This document shows, piece after piece, positions 46,681 through 58,690 of a stretch of 64,000 nt of DNA (the first letter of the stretch is position 1; each line of letters opens with the position of its first letter). The notes below the pieces were generated by a model. The model had not been told where the DNA came from, made no database searches, and was given only the letters and a program-made list of their open reading frames with translations. This DNA comes from Carnegiea gigantea. Taxonomy: Eukaryota; Streptophyta; Magnoliopsida; Caryophyllales; Cactaceae. The position numbers and the translations under genes were made by a program. The DNA is taken from contig JAKOGI010000080.1 in NCBI GenBank assembly GCA_029747015.1, positions 1,088,501 to 1,152,500 on the forward strand, given 5' to 3'.

Positions 46681-48826
46681 AGGATGATGACTTCTCAAAT
46701 CTTAAATCATCTAAATCCTTCATAAAATTGTGGGCATCAATGCACCATATATCCATATGATATACACGTGTAGTTACATGTATCCTAATTTATACATATT
46801 TCAACATAATATAGGTAGTTGTAACGTATCTTTAATGTAATTACTTTTTATTGCTCATATATATGAAAAAAAAAAATCACAATTTTAAATACTGCTTGCG
46901 TTATCATATTCATTTTATTGAATGAGACAGCTCAATTTATGTCCCATTGTACTAGAACCATGCTATTTAAATCATACAAAATTACAAAATTAAAAACTTG
47001 AAAACATTAGGGGTTTTTTTTCGGGGGGGGGTTCAGTACCATTGATGTTGACCTGTGCAAATTGGAATTGACTAGTACAAAAATCCAACATATTAATATG
47101 TACCAATTTCAACTGATATAACATGTAGTGGTTCTATTAATCTGTATGGTACAGTACTATTGAAATACATTTAAAAAAAAAAAACTCAATCCTTTATGTA
47201 TTAATATTAAATTGACATCATGGAAACAACAAATTAATAAGTAAGCAATTCTTATTATAAATTTATCATAGTAAGTTGGCATTTGCACAATATAAAATAA
47301 AAAGAGTGAAGAATTGAAGATTCACTCATGGGCAAGTTCTAACTAAACAAGAAACAAAATCTGATTTGTTCCTTACATGCTTGAACTGTTCAAGCATGTG
47401 GCATAATATTTAATTTGCTCTTCATGAGCCAAGAAATAGATGACATACAATAATAGACGTAATTTTAATTTATAGTACTAGTGTCATGTTAAATATCCTC
47501 TTCCAGCTCTACCCAAAATATGATTCCTTCTAATTAATTCTTCGTGTCATATGCTATTATTTTTTTTCCAAGGCCCCATATGCTATTATTTCTTTTCTAA
47601 GGCCCTATTAAAAATATAATATATGATGAATACGCGTATGCATGTTGCCCTTCTTCCCATCACGCAGCTGCCGGTCCACGCTTTTGATTAATTGAAAACA
47701 TTTTGTGATCTGATTTTAGAAATTTATTGCATCTTTGCATTATTGTCCCTTTTCCTGAAATTGTTCTTCCGTGAATTTCTTGGCCTTTACCCCTAATGAA
47801 TGTGAAAGCTACACTTGTCTCTTTCTTATAGTTGGTACGTAAATTACGAGGCAAGTAATTGGCTATGCTCCTCGACTCTGTAAAAGAGAGAAATAATTAA
47901 AGTCGTTGTTCAATTGGAGCGAGACATATAATTTTCATCCGATTCAAAACTTGTGTTATAACTTATAAGGTGATGTGAATACACTTTAAAAGTGTCTTTG
48001 TTTGAAAATGTATTATAACAAGCCCAAGTGGTGGGAGGGAAAGCTAGTTAAGATTAAAGTTGAAAAAGTCGGACCCGACACGATAATCCGATCTAGAGTG
48101 ATTGAGAAAAATCTGAATCTAACACGAACTGAATCAATTTTGATCCGAAGTCAACGTGATTTGACCGTGTAGTTTGAAAACATGGTATTTTTAAATTTTG
48201 AGTAGATCTAAATTATTTGCAATGCTAATATGAATTTAACTTGTTTATTGAATAGGCCAACTCAAATCAACTCGTTACCCAACTTTAATTAAAACAAGTA
48301 AGATAATTAAAATTATATAATTGGAATTGAACTTTTATCAATTTATATGAAGTAAGACTATCTCATTATATATTTTTTTTAATTTATAAACGTCAATTAC
48401 GAGAGTTGAAATCTGAGAAATAGATGACAAATCATTTAAGCCAATCGAAATTCGTCAATCCTAGCAGTCACCCATGGCACCACGATCTGACAGCCCAATA
48501 AGTATACTGTGGGGGTGTGAATTGAATTTGTTGTATGGTGATAAAGACATAAATAAACAAACCCTGTTTGAGATTGGGCCCCCCGACACGTAGTTCTGCA
48601 GTCGCCACACAAATTTCAGTGAAGGTGTAGCCCGTTTAATAGCTCTGGCCCACATCCCTAATTTTGTTTCTTGTAAATGGACCAGGCCTATAAATTTTTC
48701 ATTGCAAAGTGCCTCCATATAAGGCCCAAATTTGAGTCCAAACTCGAATATTTATAAAGAACCTACGTCGGGAATGGTGAAATCCAAATTCATACTCGTC
48801 AGCGAACATTTTCTTGTTTTGAACGA
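46681..48826. other. Intergenic spacer
   Basis: AT-rich with a G-run near 47023-47030. A more balanced block at 48430-48740 carries an 85-codon minus-strand frame (48718-48461) with no recognisable family. No supportable gene. Confidence 0.45.
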
Positions 48827-48831
48827 GATAT

Positions 48832-50055
48832 TGTTGAAGTATGAAAGTGAACATTATCTACATTGATAAAAATATAAAGAATGTGAAAGTAAATGTTGTC
48901 TCACATTGATAAAATTGAAGAGTTTGAGCATGTATATAAGCTTGTGAGTTACTCCACCTATTGCCAATTAGTTTAATGGAACCTCATTTGAACTTATATA
49001 CATGGCTCTTTATTTATAACCCAATTAATATGAAAATTTAACATGGTATTAGAGTAAGGTTGCTCAATCTTGATTTGCCACCGTCCCTGTTTGATTAAAA
49101 TTGTGTGCACGTGTTGGGCTTTGTTAGTAGCCCACACGTGAGGTGCCGTGTTGGAGTATGAAAGTGGGTATTGTCCTACATTGATCAAAATATAAAGAAT
49201 ATAAAAATGGGTATTGTCCCACATTGATAAAATTGAAGGGCTTCAGCATGTATATAAGTGTAGGCACTGAAAATTTATTCGTGCCGTACCAAAATTAAAT
49301 TAAATCAGTTAATTGGATCAACTCTTTTAATTAATTTAATCAAACCCGAAAGACTCACAAGTCAAGTCCAAAAGGTTCTCAAGTCAAGCCTAAAATTAAG
49401 CCCAAATGACTTTAAAGTCCAGGTTCAGTCAAGTCAAAGCCCAAATTTAGGCCCAAGATGACTATCAAGTCAAGTCACGACCTAAAACTCGAACGACGTC
49501 TAAATCAAGGCGCGGTTAAAGTCAAGGTCAATGTCAAAGGTCAAGACCTACATCGACTCACAAGTCAAATGTCAAAATGACTCTCGAGTCAACGTCCAGT
49601 CAAAGTTCGAGGCGACTTCCAAGTCAATGCACGGCCCAAGCCCAGGTGACTCCTAAGTCAAAATCAAAGTCAAAGTCAAAACAAACGAAAGTCAAAGCAG
49701 TCCAGGGTGAGACCTGATTGAAAGACCCAAAATTCAGGTCAAGGCCCAAAATTCAAGTCAAAACCCACCTTTACTTTCAAGGGGGAGACCTCCCTATAAA
49801 TAGGTCCTACCCCCCTTAATTTAAAGGTTGAAAAAATCAATCCCAAAAAGGAGAGAGAATCAGATGATTATTGTATTCATAGAGATTGTACCCGATTCAT
49901 TCAATTGAATCTATAAAAATTCAATCATTGTAATTTTTGCGATTACAATAAACTTGTGAGTTACTCTACCTATCGTCAATTGTTAGAATAGAACCTCATT
50001 TGAACTTATATGCATGACTCTTTATTTATATCCCAATTAATATGAAAATTTAATT
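48832..50055 (+). mobile_element. TRIM element A, with a solo LTR nested in its 3' LTR
   Basis: The 5' LTR is 48832-49043 (212 bp). The primer site TGGTATTAGAGT (49044-49055) is a diverged form of TGGTATCAGAGC. The internal region is only ~105 bp. The 3' LTR is 49149-49258 plus 49953-50055. A 5-bp duplication GATAT flanks the whole at 48827-48831 and 50056-50060. The element has no coding capacity, as in other terminal-repeat retrotransposons in miniature, and relies on proteins supplied in trans. The terminal CA of the 3' LTR is mutated. The LTRs are noticeably diverged, so this copy is old. Confidence 0.92.
49259..49947 (+). mobile_element. 689-bp solo LTR nested in TRIM A
   Basis: It begins TGTAGGCACTG and ends TTTGCGATTACA, flanked by ATAAG (49254-49258) and ATAAA (49948-49952). 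Removing it rejoins GTATATAAG to CTTGTGAG exactly as in the intact TRIM LTRs, which fixes the boundaries. It has a CTATAAATAGG TATA box near 49794. The unusual AAGTCAA-rich repeat fills its middle (about 49330-49760). Confidence 0.87.
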
Positions 50056-50060
50056 GATAT

Positions 50061-50677
50061 AAAGGTAATATATTACAATTACAATACATTGAGAAGGGAA
50101 AAAATCGATTATGTAACCTAATGTGCTTAAAGCCTCGGTATTGACCATTAAATAATTTAATTCTAAATAAGTTTCGATCCAATTTCAAATTTTACAAAAT
50201 CGAATTATCATGTCTATCAACTAGTAGTTTACAACTAGTTTGTCATATAACTATATATGATAGTGCAATTGACCATCGAGTTCAATGGTAAAAGTTTTAA
50301 AAAAAGAAAAACAAAAAAGAAATTTTGGTTGGAAACGATAAATAAGGATTCAAATTGTCTTCAACTAGCATGAACCCATACTTCGTACGAAGCATATAAA
50401 TTTAAGATATATATTTTTTAAAAAGTAGATTAAAAATATAAAAAAAGATAAAGATAATAGGTAGTAAAAACACAGTGAAGAATCCTGGGGTTGTATCTAT
50501 CAATTTTACTTGGTTGGGATCTATTCGACTCGGCAAATTGTTAATTTTATTGTTTCAACATGAATGCATCAATACACTCTTGAAAGTCAAAATTATAGCA
50601 TATAAATGTCTAACTAATTCCATAAATTCATACATTTTTGAGGCAAAGAGATAGAAAATGAATTAAGTATAGTGCCA
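50061..50677. other. Spacer between the two TRIM elements
   Basis: AT-rich sequence with no supportable gene. Confidence 0.5.
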
Positions 50678-50682
50678 AAGAG

Positions 50683-51233
50683 TGTTGGAATATGAGAGTG
50701 GGTGTTCTCCCACATTGATAAAAAATATAGAGAATATGAAAGTGGGTGTTGTCCAACATTGATAAAATTGAAGGACTTGAGCATGTATATAAGCTTGCGA
50801 GTTACTCTACCTATCGCAAATTGGTTTTGGGATGTAATCTCATTTGAGCTTGTATGCATTACTCCTTATTAATTGCCCAATTGATATTAAAAAAAAAATT
50901 TAACATGGTATCAGAGCGGGTTGCTCGATCTTTGATGTGCCATCGTCCCCGTTTGATTAAAAATTGTGTGTACGTGTTGGGCCTTGTTAGTAGCCCACAC
51001 GTGAGGGGGCGTGTTGGAGTATGAGAGTGGGTATTGTCCCATATTGATAAAAAATACAAAGAATATGAAAGTGGATGTTGTCCCACATTGATAAAATTGA
51101 AAGGGCTTGAGCATGTATATAAGCTTATGAGTTACTCTACTTATCACTAATTAGTTTTGGGATGGAATCTCATTTGAGCTTGTATGCATGACTATTTGTT
51201 AATTGTCCAATTGATATAAAAAAAAACTTAACA
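50683..51233 (+). mobile_element. TRIM element B, complete, with perfect AAGAG duplication
   Basis: The 5' LTR is 50683-50905. The primer site TGGTATCAGAGC (50906-50917) is a perfect match to the initiator tRNA-Met type. The internal region is ~106 bp and ends in a purine-rich CACGTGAGGGGGCG. The 3' LTR is 51012-51233. AAGAG flanks it at 50678-50682 and 51234-51238. Total 551 bp with no coding capacity. LTR features include a duplicated TTGTCCCACATTGATAAAA motif and a GTATATAAGC TATA-like box. It is the best preserved of the three family members here. Confidence 0.95.
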
Positions 51234-51238
51234 AAGAG

Positions 51239-53015
51239 ACAATAGAATGAAAATTTGTAACAATATTTTGAAAAAAAAATTGTGGAATAATTCGCTGGTA
51301 AATTGAACCTCTTCGCCTAATTGCAATTATGATTCCTCCCTCAGTAGCCCCTCTGCTGGTATAATTTTTAGATTGTAGGAGTCACTGATTGGAAATATGC
51401 AAACAAAAGCACTGATAGAAAATACGCAAACAAAAGCAATATTCAAACACGTCTCAATCGTAAATAAACAAATTTAACTCTGAACTGACAGAATTATGCA
51501 CAAATCAAACACACACACACAAAAATTACAATCTTCTTCCTCTAATGAGACATAGAGAATGAATGAGACACTTATTAAAATTTGCAACCATTTCTCATCT
51601 TCTTACTTCGATGAATGATACAAAAGGCATGGAAAAGGAGATGTGAGGTGCGTGATAGTAGGAAATTGCAAAGAGATAGAGATAGAAAGAGAAGGGCGAG
51701 AGTTGCTTGTGATTGCGATTTTCATGGGTGGTCAGCTATTTCAGTGGTGTGGGGCTGTGGGAAATAGGCATAGGATAATAGGTAGTTTTAGATGTTTTTT
51801 GTTTTTAGAGTTTTTTCATAACTAAATAAACACTTTTTCTTTGGACATTGTTGGTTGTCATAGGTTATGACTAACATTAATCAAAATTCTAAAAATTACT
51901 TTTGGCAATATTTTAGGGTTTTTAACGTATTGCTATTAATACAATATAGATACTATTGTTATGGAAGTCAACTTTGGATTTCCCAATCCCACATGAGAGA
52001 ATCAATTTCTTAAAGCACGAGTGAAAACTTAACTGGAGACCAACAAGTTACTTCCGAAACATGATCTATCTTTCGTCAAAAGATCTATACAAACTAACTG
52101 GATTGACCAAAAAAGCAAAAAAGAAATTACTTCAGATAAGAGAGCAAAGTCTATGCCATAAATTTGGGAGTACGTGCTCTCAAAAGACACATTAGTAGTA
52201 AATATTAAAAATTAAAATTTATGATAAACACACCCGAAAAAATATACCTAATAAATAAAATTACTTTTGGGTGTATCTAATAATAGGCCCTAAGAGACGG
52301 ACAATGTCATTGGCTTTAATTAATGCAGTGAAAACTATGGAGATGTAACAAACGACAGTTGGAAGTGGGGAATGCTCCAAGGGGAGGGAGGTGATTATAA
52401 TCGACATTGAGAAGCGAAAACTCTAACCTGCCAATCAACTAATTCCAACATTATGCTCAAATCCTTTTCTTAATGATGGATTACTTTGATGACATTTCAA
52501 CAGGTTCAAACAAACATTCTAAAAACTGACTCTGACTGCCCTCCCAATCCCATCTTTTCATTAATTTGTCATCTTTTGTTCTCATGAGTTTTTGGTGCGT
52601 ATCCGTCACGGTGCTACTATTCAATAATTTGAAATTTCCACATTGAATTGTCATCTCTTTAAAAAAATACTTTAATTGAGTTGGCTTCTTACTAGTCGGT
52701 ATTTTACATGTATTCACATTGTTTGAAGTGATAACTCTTAATGTTGTTTTTTCACGTATATACACATTGACCGATTTTTGATGAATTATCTTTGTATAAT
52801 CTTTTTGAATTTCATGATTTCAATCAGATAAAGTTTTAAGTTTGGATTTTAGTACTTGTTTCATATATGTTTATATTACGAGATAAAATCCTCATATATG
52901 AATACTACTTGGCCCTAAAAGAACAATAATCCCCACAATCACATATGGACTAGATAAATTTGTGGAGTTGAAAGTGAAGGACTCTGATCCCAATGGTAGA
53001 AGATACGAAAATGCT
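51239..53015. other. Intergenic spacer
   Basis: AT-rich with a short AC tract near 51510. No frame in it has a recognisable family. Confidence 0.5.
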
Positions 53016-53017
53016 TT

Positions 53018-53335
53018 GGTCCTATTCCTTTTTCGTGATAAACAACGATAAGTTTATTGCTTAAAATTTCTTATGACTCCTGATAGTTCGACAAGTCTAA
53101 CGAATTATTCCATTTTCTTATAGCTCGTTGCCGCTCTACAGAGTTTCTTGAAATTTTTTAATAATTCTAACAATTTAGTTGCTTATAGCTACCTTTATTA
53201 TTTCTCATAGTTGCTCACAGCTTCATGCAATTCGTTATAGCTCTTATAATTTCTTACAACTTGTTATAATTTCTTACTGGTTCTTGCATTTTCTTATAGT
53301 TTAAAACTACTATATATTGTGAAGAAAGAACATGA
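53018..53335. mobile_element. MITE-like repeat of CTTATAGCTC units
   Basis: Left end GGTCCTATTCCTTTTTCGTG and the reversed right end CATGTTCTTTCTTCACAAT are imperfect inverted repeats. The interior is a series of TTCTTATAGCT and TTCTTACAACT units. Its reverse complement resembles 13495-13640 in ABCG25 intron 2. No target duplication was matched. Confidence 0.45.
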
Positions 53336-53780
53336 TCGAAAAATAGTATTAGATAGAATAGCAGTTTGGGCTACAAGGGAGATAGTGGTTTGGTTGTTGG
53401 CCGTTTACTTTACCTTGCTTTGTATTCGTGCTATTGATGTAAAAATATATCCTAGTCAAAATTCTCCTCCAATTCATAAATATTTCGTGCACAAATGGAA
53501 GGGTAACACAATAATTGATTGGAATGTGAAGAAGGGCCATTGGATCAATGACGGTGAGCAAGCTCTGCCTCGCCTTCGTTGTTTTTTTTATTATATATCC
53601 ATTTTTAACAATGATGCATTGTGACATTTCCATAAGATGACGACATTGTACGGGTCCCCCCCCCCCCCAAATTCCATTGTAAGAGTATACATAAACTGTT
53701 ATATAAAAGAATTTGCATTATTTGGGTCAATCTTATAAAATATATATAAATATTTAGAAAAGTTACCTATTTTTTTGTTA
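53336..53780. other. Spacer with an unassigned 101-codon frame
   Basis: The frame 53319-53624 has a hydrophobic centre but no recognisable family. An equally long frame lies opposite. A C-run is at 53658-53668. I do not call a gene. Confidence 0.4.
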
Positions 53781-53784
53781 AAAA

Positions 53785-53985
53785 ATAGGGGTTGAAAAAT
53801 AGATGAAGTAGATTGAAGTGAATATTTTTTTGTTAAAGTGGATTGAAGTTAATTAAAATTGGTATATTTTTTACATAATGGTAGAAGTTGATTAAAATAA
53901 TGGGTTGAAATTGACATTATTAAAGTTCGTGAGGTGAGTTTAAATTAGTAAATTAAAATTTATCCCAAAAAAAGGACCTAAAATA
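53785..53985. repeat. Reverse-complement relative of the 5400 minisatellite
   Basis: Units GGGTTGAAA, GATTGAAGT and AGAAGTTGATTAAA are the reverse complement of the TTCAACCC or ACTTCAAT units at 5400-5660. The right edge AAATTTATCCCAAAAAAAG parallels sequence left of 5400 loosely. Likely another copy of the same MITE-type family. Confidence 0.5.
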
Positions 53986-54540
53986 AAAAAATAAAAAACA
54001 CCCAATAATAATAATGGAGGCAAACATTTGAAAGAGGGAATGATGCATGGTTTACAAAAAATTTTCTTTAAAAAGCATAAAAATTGATGTAGATAAAATT
54101 TAATTCTAAAATTTTTGAAAATTTTTAAAAATTTTATCAATTAAACTAGCATACATATTTAACTATTAGCGAGGCCGCGGTGGGATGCGGTCGATTGAAG
54201 CAGCTTAACAATCGTTATGACGGCGCCAGGGGGGTCCCATGACCAAGAGACTCCAAAATGACGATGTAAAACCACACAAATCATTTGCTCACAGATGAGC
54301 AGAGCTGCGTATGAGGAGTACGGTGGAGAATAATCTGGCAATTTCATCGATTTTTTGAGGATAAAATGAATTCTAATCCCCTGATTTTGGTAGGCAGGTG
54401 TATTCATTCTCCAATGATTAATCAGGATTAGGAATTTCCAATTCTCTAATCTCTCTCTATTATGTGAATTATGATAATACAATACTAATACCAATACCAA
54501 TGCCAATACCCACCAAAGATTGCAAAGCCCATTGTTTTTC
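53986..54540. other. Upstream spacer of the RMR gene
   Basis: AT-rich on the left and more balanced from 54170. The minus-strand 115-codon frame 54506-54159 has no recognisable family. Confidence 0.45.
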
Positions 54541-54925
54541 TCTCTCTAATCTCCCTTCGGTTCTCCAATCATCTCACCCCTGTCTCTCTCCTGCCCCTTT
54601 ATAGCTCTCCCTGAATACCCCCCAATCTCAGAAATTTTGCATTACCCGTGAAATTTGCAGATGGAAGCTGATGTCTCTATCATCAAAAACCTAACTTTCC
54701 TTGCTCTCTTTCTAGAATTCGCTGGGTTTTAGTGCTTCCCATCTCTGGGGTTTTTGCTAGCTAATCTTTCATTATCTAAAATTTAACCCTAAGTACAAAA
54801 TTTGGCTGCTTTGATTCCTGGGTTTTCTTCTCGAGCCTTCATCTTCCTTCATTCTATCTTGGGATTTCTGTTAAGGGTTTGAAGCAAATCGGATTTGGGT
54901 GTTTTCTTATTCAATAAAAATCGAT
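54541..54925 (+). promoter_or_regulatory. Probable core promoter and 5' UTR of the RMR gene
   Basis: CT-rich sequence directly upstream of the start codon, typical of plant leader regions, with several out-of-frame short ATG frames. A clear TATA box could not be assigned. Confidence 0.45.
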
Positions 54926-56953
54926 ATGGGTATTGGGATTACCCGTGGAATTTTGCTGTGTGGTTTGTGTTTAATTATGATGGTTACTTTCTCTTCCGCT
55001 ACTGTGGTATTGATAGGGAATAATGTGAGCCTCTCATTTGAAGACATGGAAGCTAATTTCTGTAAGTGTTACACCTAAATTTTATTGATAAAATTTAGGA
55101 TTCATATTTTCTGAGCTGCTGTTTATACTATGCGATATGAGCATGTTCTTATATTATTCAATCTTGGTTGATAATTGCAGCACCAGGTGTGAAGTCAAAC
55201 GGCATTTGTGGGAAGCTGTACATAGCAGAGCCTCTTGATGCGTGTTCTCCATTAACAAATGAAGTCGACCCTGGTGGAAATTATACTTCTCCATTTGCTT
55301 TGATCATAAGAGGTGGATGTAGCTTCGAGGATAAAGTTAAAAAGGCACAAAAGGCAGGATTTAAAGCTGCAATTATCTATGACAATGAGAACAGTGGCCC
55401 TTTGGTTGCAAGTAAACCCTTTTCCCTTCCCCTTGGGGGAAAAAAACGTTTTTTTTCTGTGATATGAGTGCTTCACTTGTTTACTTTGGAAGCATGATCA
55501 AGGATTCTGTGCTTTGGGTGTTGTTTCAGTAGTTGATTGCATTATTAATGGGATTGTTGCTCAAATTTTGATATATCTTTGAAGTTGAGTTTGAGCCTAG
55601 ACTAGCATATATAATACTGCCATCTATGCATACTTTTCATATGTTTATTTTCTTAAGCCTTGAATTGTGCAAAACTATTTCAAGTTATAGCAGGCCTTGG
55701 TAGTCTGGAAGAAAGAAAGTGCATTCATGCTTTTGCTTACTGTTTGTTTGAGTGGATATCATAGAGTCTTGACAATTCATCCGAGGTTTCTACACGGCAT
55801 GAGTCTAAGTTTTCAAGAATTTGACACAGATAACTGATAAAAGATGTGCTTCCCTCTTGTACCTTTTATTTCCACAAGTTCCAAGTCATTTTTCAAGACA
55901 TCTGAAGTTTTCAGCTACATTGTGGTCTTACTTGGGAGATGATAAAATGAACATAGGCTGTTCTGTTATTGAGATAGTCTTCCGTATAATTTGCTGTAAA
56001 AGAATTTATCGTTTTGTCTCTATCTGTGATGATGATGCTCTGCCATATCCTAAGTGGTTAATCATCTGGCAATGCAGTGGCAGGAAATTCTGCGGGTATA
56101 AAGATCCCTGCTGTGTTTGTTTCAAAAGCAAGTGGTGAAACATTGAAGGTATATGCTGGCCTTGACATGGAACTGTGGATTCTTCCTGGTTATGAAAACT
56201 CAGCATGGTCAATCATGGCAATTTCTTTCATTGCTCTCCTTGCCATGTCAGCAATACTGGCAACTTGTTTCTTTGTTCGGAGATACCGCACAAGACGTGA
56301 GAGGCCTCAAAGCCGAGTTCGAGAGTTTCATGGAATGAGCCGCCGTTTAGTTAAAGCTATGCCAAGCTTAATATTCACAGCTGTAACGGAGGACAATTGT
56401 ACCTCATCAACATGTGCCATCTGCCTTGAGGATTACAGAGTGGGTGACAAGCTGCGGATTCTTCCATGTAGTCACAGTAAGTTGCACCTTGAGAGGTGGT
56501 CTCTTGTAATTGTATTAGTGTTGGTTATCATTATTTTCTGCGAAATGTGAAATAGATGCTTTCTTATTTGTTGCTCCAACTTTTTGATTGCCTTGCTGGT
56601 ATCAATATTAGACGTCTATTGATACGTTGAATGGACTGGATGTTGGTACTTGGGGCAAGAACCTCAAATTTAATAAATAACACAAACCAAACTAAACGAA
56701 ACCAAGCTAAGACAATGCCCTAACAGTGATGGGTGGTGCGGAGGTGGGAGGTTGATGAGAAAACAAGGCAAAACACAAGCTGGGTTTATCCATCTAATAC
56801 AGTTTTGATTAGTTGATCAGTACAATCCCATTTAATGAGTAGCTTGAGTAAATCATGTGGTTGCAGTGAATATTGGAGAGTGGATTGTTTTCGAGGGTGA
56901 TTTATTATGAGATGTAGAACTGCTCTAACACCCCCCCCAAACACACGCGCGCG

Positions 56954-56994
<41 letters not shown>

Positions 56995-58021
56995 GGAAGG
57001 CCCCCTCTAGTTTTGTGACCTTCCTTCTTGTTATGCTTGTCAGAACTGTGTATGAATTAAGAATTCCTTGTAGAACATTGTGGGAGTAGTGTCCATTGGC
57101 CCAAGTTATTCTGGAAATTGGATTGGCTGGGCTGGGAACCTTTTGACTTTTATATACATAGGCTGTTTGCGTAGCCTACATCATTATTAAAATTGCTTAG
57201 TTTATAGGAGTGATATTTGTGTAATTAGTTCTTTTTTCATACAAAATTTTCATATGTTCATAACCCCCCCCCCAAAAAAAAAAGAGCAACCTCTCCGAGA
57301 TCTGCACAAGTTTGAATTATTTTCAAGAATTTCATTGTCTCTGAGATGATTCTATCTTTTGAATCTTCATTTGCCATCTGCTGCTGCTACCTCTTATTTT
57401 TCTGGTGCTAGCCATATATTAACAATTGGCTTTGAAATTATGGCAGAGTTTCATGCATTCTGTGTGGATTCTTGGCTTACGTCATGGCGAACATTCTGCC
57501 CAGTCTGCAAACGCGACGCCAGGACCAGCACTGGTGAACCACCAGCTTCTGAATCTACGCCACTGCTTTCATCCAATCCATCCTCTGCTGCTTCTACTCC
57601 GTTTTCTTCATTCAGGTCATCTGTACATTCCTCAGCAATACCAATAGCTTCACCAAGTCCCCGATCCCATGCTGCTTCTTGTGTTCCGTCTGTGTCAGAT
57701 AGTCCTCAAATCCCCCGGCCACCACGTTCATCCCATCATCAGCATTCCTCTGCAATGAGTGTGAGCCGGAGCTCCTTAGATCTCAGGAATTTGTCTTCCC
57801 AAAGAACCTTTGCTTCTCAGTTTTATTCTCCCCACTCTCTCGGCTATCCATCTTCATCACCTCTCACTACTAGATACATGTCTCCATATATTCCAAGTCC
57901 TAGTAATGCTTCATCAAGTTTTCTCGGATCTTCTACTAGGCAACCAAATCCATTGCATTATAGCGCGTCTGCAGCGAGTTTTTCTCCATATGCTTCTGCA
58001 CACTCCCTTCCCGATTGTTGA
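54926..58021 (+). CDS. RMR-type PA-TM-RING protein (vacuolar sorting receptor homology), RMR2-like
   Basis: Four exons: 54926-55061, 55181-55411, 56078-56476 and 57447-58021. The introns are GT-AG, all phase 1, giving 1341 nt and 446 residues. Order: signal peptide ~1-25; luminal PA domain ~47-150 ([35 protein letters not shown]); membrane helix ~166-189; then a cytosolic RING-H2 at ~235-276 with C-x2-C-x14-C-x1-H-x2-H-x2-C-x11-C-x2-C. All eight zinc ligands are present. The ~170-residue tail is Ser/Pro-rich. PA-TM-RING proteins of plants (ReMembR-H2, RMR) bind C-terminal vacuolar sorting signals and traffic storage proteins; the RING implies E3 ligase ability. Length favours the longer RMR2-like forms (about 450 residues) over RMR1 (about 310). 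Start chosen because it supplies the signal peptide. Intron 2 is retained-looking short-frame sequence only. Confidence 0.9.
56946..56993. repeat. (GC)n-(AC)n microsatellite in RMR intron 3
   Basis: About 18 bp of CG followed by ~30 bp of CA, preceded by a C-run. Such alternating purine-pyrimidine DNA favours Z-form, but no role is implied. Confidence 0.95.
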
Positions 58022-58690
58022 AGCAGAATATGTTATACGAAGGCCTTGTGTGAATTCTGCCCATTTACGGTCTCCAGTGAATGCTGTTTACTGCATAATT
58101 AGTGCAGATCCTTCTGACATCTAACCTACACCTCTTTGATCTTTGCTTCAGTGTATTCTCAGCTTCTCTGTACATTGTAGCATAAGTTAGTGTGAATTTC
58201 CCAGCGAATTTTCCTTAAATGCTGCTCCTCAGCTTTGGTTTTTCTACCATTGTTTAGAGCACTTGAGGCTCCAATTTTCGTATCAGATGTTGGTGAATGA
58301 AGACTTTCAGGTTTTTGGAGTGTTTGGTGAATAAGAAGGAAAAGGGCCAAAGGATAATCGGGTGGATGGGACTGTTTTTTTTGCCTTAAATTTATTGTTG
58401 TCTTCATAATTTTGAACTCCTGTGTCATACTCTGTACATTATGGTGATTATGTAGCAAATTGATTTGGCCTATAGCTAGACTGGCCGTGGAAGGCTTCCA
58501 CGCATTTTGTAGGACTACAGAGAAGAGGAAATTGCTCGGGAGTAGTTTACACCACCTTGTCTTTGTAGTGTTTCCTCTCTGACTGGAGATGTATTGGTAT
58601 GTAATGTTTGTATGTATGATACAGTAGGTGTTGGCATGTTTTAGAATGTACATACTGTATGCATCTGTGATACAATTTGTGTTGGTACCA
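58022..58690 (+). other. Probable 3' UTR of the RMR gene
   Basis: Balanced, non-repetitive sequence after the stop codon fading into intergenic DNA. The minus-strand 164-codon frame 58653-58159 lies opposite this region. It shows no recognisable domain and I treat it as a shadow. Confidence 0.45.

Noticed and set aside
54159..54506. 115-codon minus-strand frame upstream of the RMR gene
   Set aside because: No family resemblance, repetitive Val-Leu start and position in the RMR upstream region.
57359..57446. Extending RMR exon 4 leftwards along the open frame to 57359
   Set aside because: The acceptor TATGGCAG at 57446 joins in phase to exon 3 and completes the RING-H2 histidine-cysteine spacing; upstream codons are intronic.
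58159..58653. 164-codon minus-strand frame downstream of the RMR gene
   Set aside because: It is long but lies opposite the probable RMR 3' UTR, has no recognisable domain and no promoter-like context.
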